NCBI GenBank assembly: GCA_037440405.1
Contig: JBBIUE010000011.1
Span: 1-64,000 of the forward strand
Reading direction: 5' to 3'
From: JANMGV01 sp037440405
GTDB lineage: Bacteria; Planctomycetota; Planctomycetia; Pirellulales; Pirellulaceae
DNA length: 64,000 nt
The position numbers and the translations under genes were made by a program. Numbering within the stretch: position 1 is the stretch's first letter; each line of letters begins with the position of its first letter. Below, piece after piece: positions 26,621 to 36,385 of the stretch. The notes below the pieces were generated by a model that ran no database searches, was not told the DNA's origin, and was given only the letters and a program-made list of their open reading frames with translations.

Positions 26621-29600
26621 TTATGCTCTCCGGCTCTTCCGATGCGACGACGAATGGGCAAAGAGTGATTCGAGCCAATCGGAGTCCAGAAAGATCTCAC
26701 TTCGGTCACTTGTTGAGGCCAAGGAGGAATGGGCTTCGAAGGAAGATTCACCTTCGCCTCCACTGCGACGATTCAGCTCATTGATGACAATCAAGGCGTC
26801 AATCGGGTGCATGAACCCATCACCGTTCACGTCATAGAACGGAAGATTCGGGTCGGTGCGTGGAACAAGCCTCTTGGTGATGGGATCATGGTACTTCCGT
26901 CCATTCAACTCATTGATCACCATGAGCGCGTCGATAGGAAAGACTTTGCCGTCTCCATTGACGTCAACCCGATTGATTGGATTCTGCCAAACCATGTTTT
27001 TTACCGTAGTTTCGGCATCCGGTGTCGTTGGGGCCGTCTCGCGATTGCCAACGTTGTCCGTTGCCACGGAATAGAATCGATAAGTATGATCCAATTCACC
27101 CACGAAGACGGCGGACGTCTGAGTCGTTCCTTTCAGGAATAACTGATAGGCACCACCGTTATCTGAAACGTAGATGTCGTAGCCTGCGATACCTGATCCT
27201 CCCTCGTCATCCGTGCCCGTCCAAGAAAGCGGAATGTTCTTCGATGATTGAGTTGGAAGGGCGTTCACTTTGCTGGAGGGTGCCCCGACGTCGATGGTGT
27301 TCTTGGTGATTGGAGTCAGGATGGGATCGTTTACATCAAAGACGATCGATGCTTGGTTGGTAATTTCCGTTCCGGTCGCAAGATTCTTCAAGGGTTCAAT
27401 GCGGTAGGAAAAGAAGCCTTCCCCATTGTGGAGATTTTTGTCGTTTACCGGCAAGAATCCCGCATCGAGAGCATCCGGCAACTTCCTCGTCAATGGATCG
27501 AGCGATCGGAACGTTGCCTTCAGTTCTCGCTTGGCAACGTCCAGCGTGAGAATGACAGGGACGAGCAACGAGATGCCGTCAGGGCGCAAATCGATCGTGG
27601 TTTCGTAATGGCTGAGCCCCGGAGGAACGTCCCATTTTCGATTATCGAATCCGAAGGCGATCCATTCAAACGTTCCAAGGTCCAAATCGGTATCGAGAAG
27701 ATCGGTCACGAACACTTCTTGGGCAGGGATCGTTGCGCCGGCATCGGGATCGTTCTCGAATTCGACGAGATAGGCAAGAGCCTGATTTTGGATATGACCT
27801 TTGGCTCCATAGCCAGCCGTAGTCGATTTGTTATTGGGATCGAACGAAGTGCGGACGGCTACGGAAGTTGACGAACCGCCTGCGGAAGTTCCGCCTGGCC
27901 ATCCCGGAGGCTCAAGGTCCTTCGGGTCAATGCGTGGTTCGTTTTCACGGATTTCGCAGGTCACCAGTTCATGCTCATAGGTGTCTTGGAGTGACCTCGC
28001 AACTCCATCCGCTTTGGCGTAGAGGGAGGCTGCATCCTCCGTAGCGTTCTTGATTCCCTTAATCTGCTGCAAAGCGACATCAAAATCTTCTTGAAGCGTC
28101 ATGAAATCACTGTAGACGTCGTATAAGCTCATCAGTGCTCCAGCGACTGGACTTGCTTTCCCCCAAATACTTTCTTCGGATCCCACAAAGAGGACGATGT
28201 CGTCGAACAGTTGTTTCATGGCCTTCACGATGGCGAGCATTTGATCCTTGAAGCCGGGAGGAGGAGTCCCGTTGGCAAGTGCTTGGTTATTCGCATCGAT
28301 CAGTTGTTTGAAGGAGAAGAAATAAGCGTCGTAACGATCCGCGAGACCTTTGATTGCGGTCAGGACAGTCTCGCTGAGAGATGGATCAGCAAGTATTCTC
28401 CGGACGTTATTCGCAGCCGTTGCGGCATTGATAAAGAGACTTGCGGCGGACCCTGAAAGCTTTGCAAGCTGCAATCCCACGACCTGCTGATTGGTCACCT
28501 TGATGTCATTGCCAGTTGCGTAGTTTTCTTCCCAGACTCGGAACATGGCTTCACGTAATCGAATGTAGGCGGCGAGTTCGCGATGGGCCTCGATCACTGC
28601 TTTACAAGTTGGCGTTTGCAAAGCAGGAAGTTTCGCTTCCTCAGTCAATCGCTTTGGTCGCGGAAGATGTTCGATCAAGTTCAGGAAGCCATTGATGAGA
28701 CCACGAGGGCTTGGAGCAGGGGGAGGAGGTAGCGGTTCATCGCTGAAATGCGATGTATCGACTCCAATGACGGTCGGCGCGACGTTCAGGACAACATTCG
28801 AAACCGTTTGACCGTTAGCGACTTGGAGATCTTGGGATGTTGATTCGGAAAAGCCCTCACCGACAACGCGGATTCGATAGGTCCCGGGCAGGAGCGTGTC
28901 GAGTTCGAACTGGCCGTCTTTTCCCGAGAATCCAGCTGCGAGGACGACATTCTTCGCATCGACCGCTTCGACCAATGCTTGTGAAACGCCGGCCCCTTGT
29001 GGACCGACCACTTTGCCTTTAACCAGGATTTTTGATTTGTCCAGTGAGAAATCGAGACCTCCCATGACTCCATTTTCAACGGTGATTCTTTGAACTGCGG
29101 CCTGATATCCAGATGCCGCCACCACGACGTCGAATGGACCCGGCGGCAAATTCTTGAACGAGTATCCACCGTTGGCGTTGGATAGCAGGGTCGGGCTATC
29201 CGCAGAAATGGCTGGCATCAGAACGCTAATGGTCGCTTGCTTGAGCGCAGCACCAGTGACCGCATCGCGCACGAAGCCATGGAAACCACCACCTGCCTCC
29301 AGTTTGAAGTTGACGATCTGTGGAGCTGCATTCGACAGCGTTGTTTGGCTCGAAGCGATCCTCAATGACGCCGGCACCACGATCATGTTCAGCTTGTCCC
29401 CTGAAACTCCGCGAAATTGATAGTTGCCTGCGTCATCCGTGAGCACACTCTGAATCCCGTCGATACCATCGATGCGAATCCGCACCGGAACATTCTTTTG
29501 AGGAGTGTTCGCAGCGTCGGTGATCTTTCCTTGGACGATTGCTTTTCCAGCGATCAAATTCAATTCCTTGAGGACGTTTCCATTTTGCACTTGGACCGAC

Positions 29601-29662
29601 TTTCGAGGAGCGAAAGCTATTCCGGGAGCCATCGCTTGAATCTCGTATGATCCTGCCTGCAA
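26621..29662 (-). CDS. C-terminal segment of giant surface protein, dockerin end
   Basis: An open frame of 1,013 codons. It begins inside a carboxypeptidase-regulatory-like repeat and holds about four more of these beta-sandwich repeats (for example GNYQFRGVSGDKLNMIVVP, GGYSFKNLPPGPFDVVVAAS). Next come a helical region of about 250 residues (residues 330-600), a domain starting TSFDPNNKSTTAGYGAKGH that occurs before C-terminal modules in similar proteins, and a fibronectin-like module with IAGYDIYVSDNGGAYQLFLK. It ends with a dockerin type I pair: RVDVNGDGKVFPIDALMVIN and FYDVNGDGFMHPIDALIVIN, both with the Ca-binding DxNxDG loop. The ATG at its start is internal, not a true start. Confidence 0.75.
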   Translation of the reverse strand: MQAGSYEIQAMAPGIAFAPRKSVQVQNGNVLKELNLIAGKAIVQGKITDAANTPQKNVPVRIRIDGIDGIQSVLTDDAGNYQFRGVSGDKLNMIVVPASLRIASSQTTLSNAAPQIVNFKLEAGGGFHGFVRDAVTGAALKQATISVLMPAISADSPTLLSNANGGYSFKNLPPGPFDVVVAASGYQAAVQRITVENGVMGGLDFSLDKSKILVKGKVVGPQGAGVSQALVEAVDAKNVVLAAGFSGKDGQFELDTLLPGTYRIRVVGEGFSESTSQDLQVANGQTVSNVVLNVAPTVIGVDTSHFSDEPLPPPPAPSPRGLINGFLNLIEHLPRPKRLTEEAKLPALQTPTCKAVIEAHRELAAYIRLREAMFRVWEENYATGNDIKVTNQQVVGLQLAKLSGSAASLFINAATAANNVRRILADPSLSETVLTAIKGLADRYDAYFFSFKQLIDANNQALANGTPPPGFKDQMLAIVKAMKQLFDDIVLFVGSEESIWGKASPVAGALMSLYDVYSDFMTLQEDFDVALQQIKGIKNATEDAASLYAKADGVARSLQDTYEHELVTCEIRENEPRIDPKDLEPPGWPGGTSAGGSSTSVAVRTSFDPNNKSTTAGYGAKGHIQNQALAYLVEFENDPDAGATIPAQEVFVTDLLDTDLDLGTFEWIAFGFDNRKWDVPPGLSHYETTIDLRPDGISLLVPVILTLDVAKRELKATFRSLDPLTRKLPDALDAGFLPVNDKNLHNGEGFFSYRIEPLKNLATGTEITNQASIVFDVNDPILTPITKNTIDVGAPSSKVNALPTQSSKNIPLSWTGTDDEGGSGIAGYDIYVSDNGGAYQLFLKGTTQTSAVFVGELDHTYRFYSVATDNVGNRETAPTTPDAETTVKNMVWQNPINRVDVNGDGKVFPIDALMVINELNGRKYHDPITKRLVPRTDPNLPFYDVNGDGFMHPIDALIVINELNRRSGGEGESSFEAHSSLASTSDRSEIFLDSDWLESLFAHSSSHRKSRRA

Positions 29663-29664
29663 GG

Positions 29665-32600
29665 TTAGGAACCGAAACTTGCCGGCAGCGTCAGAAAAAA
29701 TGCTCGATAGGACTTGGCATTTCGCAACAGAACGACCCGAGCATTACTGATGGCGGTCTTTCCATCGGAATCCAAAGTGCGACCTTCGAGTTCGCCGACA
29801 ATCGGAAGAACAAAGTTTGCAGTCGGAGTCTTGTTGGCATTCGTGATTGAAACTTGAGAACCAACGATTCCGTCAGAACCAACCGTCGAAACCGTCAGGT
29901 AATAGTCACCAACATTGAGATGAGGGATCGAATAAGTGCCCGCAGCGTCGGTTACCGCATAAGCGACCGGTTTGCCGTTCACGTAGGCCATGACGAACAG
30001 GTTTTCCAAACCCTGCCCATTCGCTTGCTTCGTGACCTTGCCGCTGATCTTGCCGAGCGACGACAACTTCATCGAAGGGAGGTTGGTGACCTTACCAGCC
30101 TGGACGGCAGCATTCGACGAGACCTCGGAGTAACCCTGCAAGGAAGTGCGAATGACGTAGGAGCCAGGTTCCAAGTCGACGAAGCGGAACCCTCCGCTGC
30201 TGTTGGCTTGGGTGACTTGCATGACTTTGCCATCCTTTTCAGCAGACAGCACGACAAATCCAAGTTCACTTCCGTCGGCTTTCTGCACAAGTCCTTGGAT
30301 TTCGCCACCAACCTTCAATGATAGGTTCTTGTTGGATGCGGACTGGCCCTCGACGATGGAGACATCGATGACCGTTGCGGTCGTGAAACCGGATTTGGAT
30401 GCTTGCACGGAAAACGTGCCATTGGGAACGCCGCCAATTACATACCTACCGTTCGCGTCGCTGTACGCCGAGCGTCCAATGGCAACGCCAGTCGCGTCGA
30501 AGGCAACGACGAGTGCCTCAGCAACGGGCGCATTCGAAGGTCCACGAACCGTACCGGCGATGGTTGCTCCAGAAGTCAGAACCAAATTCGTCTGAGGACG
30601 AACATCATTGTTCTTCAGAACGATGTCAGCAACGACTCCCCGTACGAATCGAGGATCATCGGACTCCAGGGAATAGGTTCCGGGCTTCAAAGCGAGGAAC
30701 TCATACGCTCCGTCGCGGTCGGTCGTCGTGGTGTAAACTTCACCGGCATTCGACACGGCGCGGACAAGCACATCAGCTAACGGTGCACCTACATCCTTGA
30801 GGAGAACCGATCCTCGGACCGTGGCACCGAACTCGGCGGTGAGCTGAATATTCGTGACATTCGTGTTTTGCACGATGACAGGATTATGAGTGCCGATCAA
30901 GAACTTACCTGCCACGAAGGTATAGGTGCCTGCAGGAACATTATTGAATGTAAAAGTTCCGTCAGAACGGATCGGTGTGAAAATCTTCCGTCCAGTGATC
31001 GTATTCAGCATCGTGAGAGAATTCGATTCGAGACGAGATTCACCTTGGACGCCTGCCGAGGTGATCCTTCCAGACACCGATGTATTCACGCTAGCGCGTG
31101 CATCTTCAACCAAGAAATGAAAGACATCGCGGAGCGAGTACGGTAGAAATCGCGAATCAGAAACTTGGCTGGAAGCCTCTGAAATCGCCTTCACGTAGTC
31201 GGACCAGTTGTTTCCAACTCGAAGCTTGATCTTTGCGAACAACTGATTCCACTCGGTATTTCCCAAATCCGGTGGCCGAATCGTCGGCTCGATGGCGTTC
31301 CAATCGATGAGCGTATCGGGGTACTGAGCAACCTCGACATCCAATCGCTCGTCACCAACGGTCTTGGTTGTACCATACAGGGTGATTCGTCCCGAGGTGC
31401 CGGGGGGCAAAATCCCTGCCTGGCCAAGCGGATTGACGCCGATCAATTCCAACGCCGATGATGCGTGTGTCATCTCTTCGTAAAAAGACATGTTTGAAAG
31501 CCCCGTACCTTTCACGCGGAAAATGGGCGCCATCAGATCTTGATTGCCGGTATTGCGATAGTCGACGGTGATGACGAAATCTCGTCCCAATCGAACTCCC
31601 CATGGCGCCGAGATCGTGGTGGAAAGGCGTCCTTCCTGTCCGGCAACAATTTCAAAGGTGTTGGGTAGCGATGTTACGTTGTTTCCCGGCTTGACTACTT
31701 GAATGGTTGCCTTCCCAATCGCTTTGCCGTCAAGGTCGAACGTTGCATTGAGCAACCCAGAATCGACGAACACGACTTGCTTCGCTTGAATCGTACTACC
31801 GTTCGCATCGATCATGCGCACCGTTGATCCTGGGGTAAATTGTGCTCCAAAAACATTGATGGTCACTGAGCCGCGATTTCCCCCTTGTCGAGGCTGCACG
31901 TCGGTAATGGAGTAGGAACGCTGTTGCACTTGAATACTGAAGGACTGTGTCGCACCCGGCATATTGGTGCTGCTGACCATCAAGTAGTGCGTCCCTGGGG
32001 GCAAGCTCGAACCCGATACCGATTGATTCGACTGATTGGATCGAATGCCTCGGCCATTGAATTGCTGGACGGAGGGCAAATCAGCAAATTGCCAATGGAG
32101 TTGATTGGTCGCACCAGACGCCCCCGTTAGCGTCGCTTGAAAGTCGATGCCGGCCGCAGCAGTGAACTTGAAAAACTTCTTGTCGGTCTTGGAGATCAAA
32201 GTAGCGTTTTGCGCGATGCCAAATTGCAGCTCTGGCAGGTCCATATCGATTGGAGCATTGGAAGAGCGAATGTTATTCGCTCTGGCCTTCGCTTCGAAGA
32301 CTTCATCGTCGAAATTGGAGACGACAATGAAGAAGTGTTCTCCGGGGAGGACACCGGGAAGCGTGAAATTGCCTGAGGCCGAGTAGGAATCGCCTACGCC
32401 CAACTCCGAGTCACGTTGGACCGTGCCGAGCAGAAGATCATCCTGGCTCCAAGCTCGGTCGCGCGAAAGATAAACTGCGTCTCGCCAAGCTCCCCCTGCA
32501 ACTCCGGTACCTTGGTTACGAACTTGCCATTCGACACCGACCACTTGGCCCTGGAGGCCTTGGATCGCTCCGACAACGTTCACGGTCACCAAGTCCACAT

Positions 32601-33750
32601 CCGAGATTGAAATGCTTTGCCGTTCGATGGCTCCCATGTCGATGAAAGGAGTTGAACCAGTTCCGGAATTGACAACATTGGGGTCGTCGAATCGTGGATT
32701 GCCAAGAAAGTCGGATGCAGGAGCTCCCGTGCTGCTGCCTGAATCGATGGCTTTCGAGCCAGCCCTCAGTTGAAATTGGTCTGTTGCAGCATTCGTGTAC
32801 TTTGGATCGATCGAGATGTTGCCACTCGATCCAGTTGGATCGGGAACGCCTTCGTAGCGACCACCTGTGGCCGAGCGAAATACAAGATTGTGGCTAATGG
32901 AAAGTGCAGCCCCATTGGTACGACTAACTCCGACCGAGCCGAAATTCGTAATCAAGTTGTTCGTAATCGTGACCTGGGTCGTAGCACCGTCTGCCGCGAT
33001 GCCTCGCCAGTTGTTATCGAGCGTGTTATTGATCAAGCTGGCCTTGCTACCGCCATCGATCAATACCGCCGCATCGCGGCTTCGAAAGACGATGCTGTTG
33101 GTCATCGAAAGAATCGTATTGCGCGCAAAAACTCCTGACGTGAAAGAGCGATTGATCGTGACGTATTGAAGCTTGATGTTGGCGCCATCCGCTTGAATCG
33201 CGCCATTCCTGAACGCACCGGCAAATCGAATATCCAAGTGGTTAAGCGTGTTTCCGACGCTTCCTGTTCCAAACACCACGGCATTCCAGTCTCCTTGAAA
33301 ACCGATTGTAGTACCGTTGTTGTCCGTGTCTCCGCCAATGGAGTCGTCGCGACTCGAAGTGAAGACCACCTTCCTGTCCGCTGCACCCTGAACAAGCAGC
33401 TTGCCGTCTACAAGGAGTTCGTCACTTGCGAAAAATCGAAACTTCACGATCTGACCCGCACCGACCGTCAGGGTGCTCGCCTTTGGAACCGTGATTTTCC
33501 CCGAAGTTCGATAAACAATATCCGGATTCGTCCAATTGCGATTTCCGACGATCGAACCTGCGTCCAAGACGAGAGCGTTGACGCCATTGTTGCTGACCGT
33601 CACACCCTTGATCGTGGGATTTGACGCCAAGTCCATGCTGATGGCGGACGCATTGTTGGTGAAGGTGTTCGAAGTTAGCGTCGAGTCGCTGGTCTGCAAT
33701 CGAACGCCTGCCGAGCTTGAATTGGTGACAAGACTATTGGTCAACGTCAC
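29665..33750 (-). CDS. Middle segment of giant surface protein
   Basis: An open frame of 1,361 codons in phase with the upstream segment. In order: a right-handed beta-helix region (residues 1-370: GVRLQTSDSTLTSNTFTNNA, IVFRSRDAAVLIDGGSKASL), a CARDB-like domain (VDLVTVNVVGAIQGLQGQVV onward), a pre-peptidase-type domain (KKFFKFTAAAGIDFQATLTG), an IPT/TIG-like domain (RGSVTINVFGAQFTPGSTVR), then about five carboxypeptidase-regulatory-like repeats (GTVRGPSNAPVAEALVVAFD, GGEIQGLVQKADGSELGFVV). It terminates early at TAA because of the frame change at the T6 run. The apparent start is internal. Confidence 0.75.
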   Translation of the reverse strand: MTLTNSLVTNSSSAGVRLQTSDSTLTSNTFTNNASAISMDLASNPTIKGVTVSNNGVNALVLDAGSIVGNRNWTNPDIVYRTSGKITVPKASTLTVGAGQIVKFRFFASDELLVDGKLLVQGAADRKVVFTSSRDDSIGGDTDNNGTTIGFQGDWNAVVFGTGSVGNTLNHLDIRFAGAFRNGAIQADGANIKLQYVTINRSFTSGVFARNTILSMTNSIVFRSRDAAVLIDGGSKASLINNTLDNNWRGIAADGATTQVTITNNLITNFGSVGVSRTNGAALSISHNLVFRSATGGRYEGVPDPTGSSGNISIDPKYTNAATDQFQLRAGSKAIDSGSSTGAPASDFLGNPRFDDPNVVNSGTGSTPFIDMGAIERQSISISDVDLVTVNVVGAIQGLQGQVVGVEWQVRNQGTGVAGGAWRDAVYLSRDRAWSQDDLLLGTVQRDSELGVGDSYSASGNFTLPGVLPGEHFFIVVSNFDDEVFEAKARANNIRSSNAPIDMDLPELQFGIAQNATLISKTDKKFFKFTAAAGIDFQATLTGASGATNQLHWQFADLPSVQQFNGRGIRSNQSNQSVSGSSLPPGTHYLMVSSTNMPGATQSFSIQVQQRSYSITDVQPRQGGNRGSVTINVFGAQFTPGSTVRMIDANGSTIQAKQVVFVDSGLLNATFDLDGKAIGKATIQVVKPGNNVTSLPNTFEIVAGQEGRLSTTISAPWGVRLGRDFVITVDYRNTGNQDLMAPIFRVKGTGLSNMSFYEEMTHASSALELIGVNPLGQAGILPPGTSGRITLYGTTKTVGDERLDVEVAQYPDTLIDWNAIEPTIRPPDLGNTEWNQLFAKIKLRVGNNWSDYVKAISEASSQVSDSRFLPYSLRDVFHFLVEDARASVNTSVSGRITSAGVQGESRLESNSLTMLNTITGRKIFTPIRSDGTFTFNNVPAGTYTFVAGKFLIGTHNPVIVQNTNVTNIQLTAEFGATVRGSVLLKDVGAPLADVLVRAVSNAGEVYTTTTDRDGAYEFLALKPGTYSLESDDPRFVRGVVADIVLKNNDVRPQTNLVLTSGATIAGTVRGPSNAPVAEALVVAFDATGVAIGRSAYSDANGRYVIGGVPNGTFSVQASKSGFTTATVIDVSIVEGQSASNKNLSLKVGGEIQGLVQKADGSELGFVVLSAEKDGKVMQVTQANSSGGFRFVDLEPGSYVIRTSLQGYSEVSSNAAVQAGKVTNLPSMKLSSLGKISGKVTKQANGQGLENLFVMAYVNGKPVAYAVTDAAGTYSIPHLNVGDYYLTVSTVGSDGIVGSQVSITNANKTPTANFVLPIVGELEGRTLDSDGKTAISNARVVLLRNAKSYRAFFLTLPASFGS

Positions 33751-33777
33751 CGGAACGAAAGATTCTAAGGCCCCTTT

Positions 33778-34290
33778 TCAAAGAGCTCCGCCAAACCGAA
33801 TCTGCGCGAAATTGATGACATGTCCAGAACTTCCCGGCTTCAATTGAATTCCATTCCAGTCGCCGCTGAAACCTGTAGAAGGTCCATTCTGATTCGTGTC
33901 TTCGTCATCTCCGGTTCCGAGTATTCCGTCCGGTCCTGTATCATCACGCATCGAGGTGAAAACGACCGGTTGCTGTGCCGTCCCTTGAACCAACAATCTG
34001 CCCTCAACATTCAGTGCGAAACCCGCAAAAATATTGAATTTAACCATGGCTCCTGCCTGGACAGTCAGGGTCGCTCCGGCGGGAACTCGCACCGTCCCTG
34101 TAATCTGATGCGTTTCTGCGTTCGTCCAAACTGTACCGTCCGGAATATCTCCCGACCAAACTGCAAGCAAGCGTCGATCTTCCAGCGCTTCGAATAAGCC
34201 AATTCTCTTAAGTTTTTCACGACGCGATCGAAATGATTTGCGAAGCTTGCCCGAATTGCGCCTAATTCCGCGAATGCTTGGGAGGCCCAT
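33778..34290 (-). CDS. N-terminal segment of giant surface protein
   Basis: An open frame of 170 codons with the true start. Residues 1-30 are very basic (KLRKSFRSRREKLKR), then IGLFEALEDRRLLAVWSGDI, the LEDRRLLA-type motif that marks N-termini of very large exported planctomycete proteins. The rest starts the beta-helix region (GTVRVPAGATLTVQAGAMVK, RLLVQGTAQQPVVFTSMRDD). It ends at an in-frame TGA directly after IRFGGAL; the frame stays open beyond it (KGALESFVPVTLTNSL) and matches the next repeat unit. Confidence 0.75.
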   Translation of the reverse strand: MGLPSIRGIRRNSGKLRKSFRSRREKLKRIGLFEALEDRRLLAVWSGDIPDGTVWTNAETHQITGTVRVPAGATLTVQAGAMVKFNIFAGFALNVEGRLLVQGTAQQPVVFTSMRDDTGPDGILGTGDDEDTNQNGPSTGFSGDWNGIQLKPGSSGHVINFAQIRFGGAL

Positions 34291-34852
34291 AGGAAGGAGT
34301 CCTTGTCGACGAGAAACGATGGTGGCAGGACTTCGTACTTGATCGTAAATCAGTCCCTTGGATGGTACTCGACAAACCTGCCCAAAATACGACTCCGGCC
34401 GACGAATTCACCCCAGAAGCGGCGTTTCCCCCAAAAGAAACATGAAAATCGTGATCTTGAGAGTGGCTACCGGACCCGAAGAGTCATCTTTTCCCTTGAT
34501 CCGTGGCGTTGTCATCGATTGACCAAAGTGGCCTGACACGAACGACAAAAGTAGCCCGCAACGCCAGCAAGGGATGCTCACTGGCCATTCGATCCGTCTC
34601 GTGTAACAGCTCGCGGAACCTGCTCAAGTCACACTAACTTTTGTCGATTGTGTCTGAACAATGTCGATCCGATCGGCTTGGCGTTAAGGCTATGAGTTCT
34701 TAGTGACGCTGAAGTAAGCGCTGCTCGATCCACGATCCGTCGATGCTCCATCATGGGGGTGACGGAGCAATTCGAAAAACGGGTGCTTCGGCGAATTCTG
34801 AGAAGGCTATCGAAGATGTGCAACAAGGTGGCACAAATGATGTGAAGGCTGT
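34291..34852. other. Intergenic stretch upstream of the giant protein gene
   Basis: About 560 bases between the last gene of the sigma-factor operon and the start of the giant surface protein gene. It should contain the promoter of the latter. I see no gene, no clear terminator and no repeat. Confidence 0.4.
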
Positions 34853-36322
34853 CTACGGCTGCCAATCTTTTTCATCGATCAAGACGCCATCGTCGGCCCC
34901 GACCATCGCTTGCACTGTCTCTTTGGATAGCGTGATTCGCAAGCGACGAACCGAACCGTCCGCCAAACCAACGATCATGGCTTTATCATCGGCGTCGACA
35001 AATTTAGCCAGCGTGTCACCTGGGCCGATTACAACGTCATCTGGTTTCGTCCAAATGACAGAAGCTTGCGAGCCCACTTCCATCATGGCGATGGTATTGC
35101 TGAGCCCATCTTTGATTTGTGAAACCTTCATTGGTTTTCCGGGGCGACCGAAAATGCTATTCGCAGTTAACGGAACAACGTACCGCGTCTTACCCTTTGA
35201 AGCATTCTCAAAATCTAGGGGATCTTTGAATACCTGTGGCATTTTCTCGATCAAAGATTGATTGTGCGGGCTATCCCAGGGCTCGTCCAAGTGGAATTGC
35301 TGGTACAGTTCATTCTCTTCGAGATAAGGTAGCAACGTGACACGCCAGCTCAAAAGCTTGTTGCCATCTTTGTCAGTGAGACTTTGTGGCGGCAACGCTC
35401 CGTGGACGTCTGCAAAATTGTGCATGGCAAGCAATAGCTGGCGAAGATTGTTGAACGACTGATTGGTTCGAACTGTCGAACTGAAAACCTTGTCACGGAC
35501 CGCTTTCCAATGAGAATTCTCGGACACGATTAATCGAGTTCTCGTGCCATCCGTCGCAAGCACGAGGGAAGTTTCCTCGCCTCGATTCGGCTTCAGCAGC
35601 TCTCGCAGGCTGTTCGCGAATTTCGCAGCTTCATCGATATCAAAGGACTCGACGTCGATACTTGCAGGGATGGGAATGGTACCTTGAACCAGAAAATTCA
35701 TTTTTCTGGGTAGGGACTCTAGGACTTGATTTAAGCGAGTGCTCGACTCGAACGCCTCACGAAACTTCGCGACATCCGGCGAATCCGCTTGAAGATGAAG
35801 CATGCAACCATTCGGCGCGTTGGATGCCTCAAGTCGGCGGCGCATATCTCGATCCATCTCCCCTTCCTTCGATAGGATCTGATCGATCGCTGCTTGAGAT
35901 GTTGAAAGTAGCAGTCGATTGCCCTCTTGCTTGGATGCGAGTGTTGGTGGAAACATGTCTCGAATATCTGCCAACGTGTCCTTTGGTCGCTCGCAGAATA
36001 CCACAAAAACAAAGTTGTTCGGAGCATGGATCAGATAGTCCTCAGAAAGGACGACTAGGCGTTCAATCTCAAGACTCTTGATGGTGTTGATCAACGATTC
36101 CAACTCGCTTTCGGAATTGAGGCCAGTCATGACTTGCTGAAGGTCTCGGACATCCTTGATCGAAACAGAGTTTGGATCGAGCCAGGCAATCAGCTTGGTT
36201 CGGGCATCCAAATAAGCCTCGATTGGTTGCAAAGTGGGTGGTAATCCCTGAGCGAAAGCGATTGCCCCTCCGGCCAGCCATAGTAGGGACTGGGCACAAA
36301 CATACTTGCATAGTCGTCTCAT
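34853..36322 (-). CDS. Exported protein with C-terminal DUF1559-like domain
   Basis: A protein of 489 residues with a signal peptide (SLLWLAGGAIAFAQG). Residues 30-290 are unassigned alpha/beta sequence (LVVLSEDYLIHAPNNFVFVV, LLLSTSQAAIDQILSKEGEM). The C-terminal 180 residues match the globular part of DUF1559 proteins without the pilin helix: NNLRQLLLAMHNFADVHGAL, LSWRVTLLPYLEENELYQQF, IKDGLSNTIAMMEVG and GLADGSVRRL. GGAG lies 6 nt before the ATG. It is the last gene of the ECF sigma-factor operon, 63 bp after the upstream gene. Function unknown. Confidence 0.8.
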   Translation of the reverse strand: MRRLCKYVCAQSLLWLAGGAIAFAQGLPPTLQPIEAYLDARTKLIAWLDPNSVSIKDVRDLQQVMTGLNSESELESLINTIKSLEIERLVVLSEDYLIHAPNNFVFVVFCERPKDTLADIRDMFPPTLASKQEGNRLLLSTSQAAIDQILSKEGEMDRDMRRRLEASNAPNGCMLHLQADSPDVAKFREAFESSTRLNQVLESLPRKMNFLVQGTIPIPASIDVESFDIDEAAKFANSLRELLKPNRGEETSLVLATDGTRTRLIVSENSHWKAVRDKVFSSTVRTNQSFNNLRQLLLAMHNFADVHGALPPQSLTDKDGNKLLSWRVTLLPYLEENELYQQFHLDEPWDSPHNQSLIEKMPQVFKDPLDFENASKGKTRYVVPLTANSIFGRPGKPMKVSQIKDGLSNTIAMMEVGSQASVIWTKPDDVVIGPGDTLAKFVDADDKAMIVGLADGSVRRLRITLSKETVQAMVGADDGVLIDEKDWQP

Positions 36323-36385
36323 AAATTCTCCTTCAAAAAGGAGTGATCCATGCGCACGGCGAGCCAGCTAATCGCATGGCACTAT

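Larger units (their letters stand above)
26621..34290 (-). pseudogene. Giant dockerin-ended surface protein gene, interrupted twice
   Basis: Three open frames on the minus strand make one gene of about 2,556 codons. The first and second are in the same frame and separated only by a TGA (33778-33780); the second and third differ by one base at a T6 run near 29696-29701 on the plus-strand numbering. Adding one T gives YRAFFSDAAGKFRFLTLQAG across the joint, a perfect carboxypeptidase-regulatory-like repeat. The intact product would be an exported cell-surface or matrix protein. Whether it is inactive, phase-variable or mis-sequenced cannot be decided here. Confidence 0.75.

Noticed and set aside
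33778..33780. TGA in the giant gene read as selenocysteine or recoded
   Set aside because: The gene is not a selenoprotein type, no SECIS-like hairpin was seen after the codon, and other genes in the window use TGA as a normal stop.
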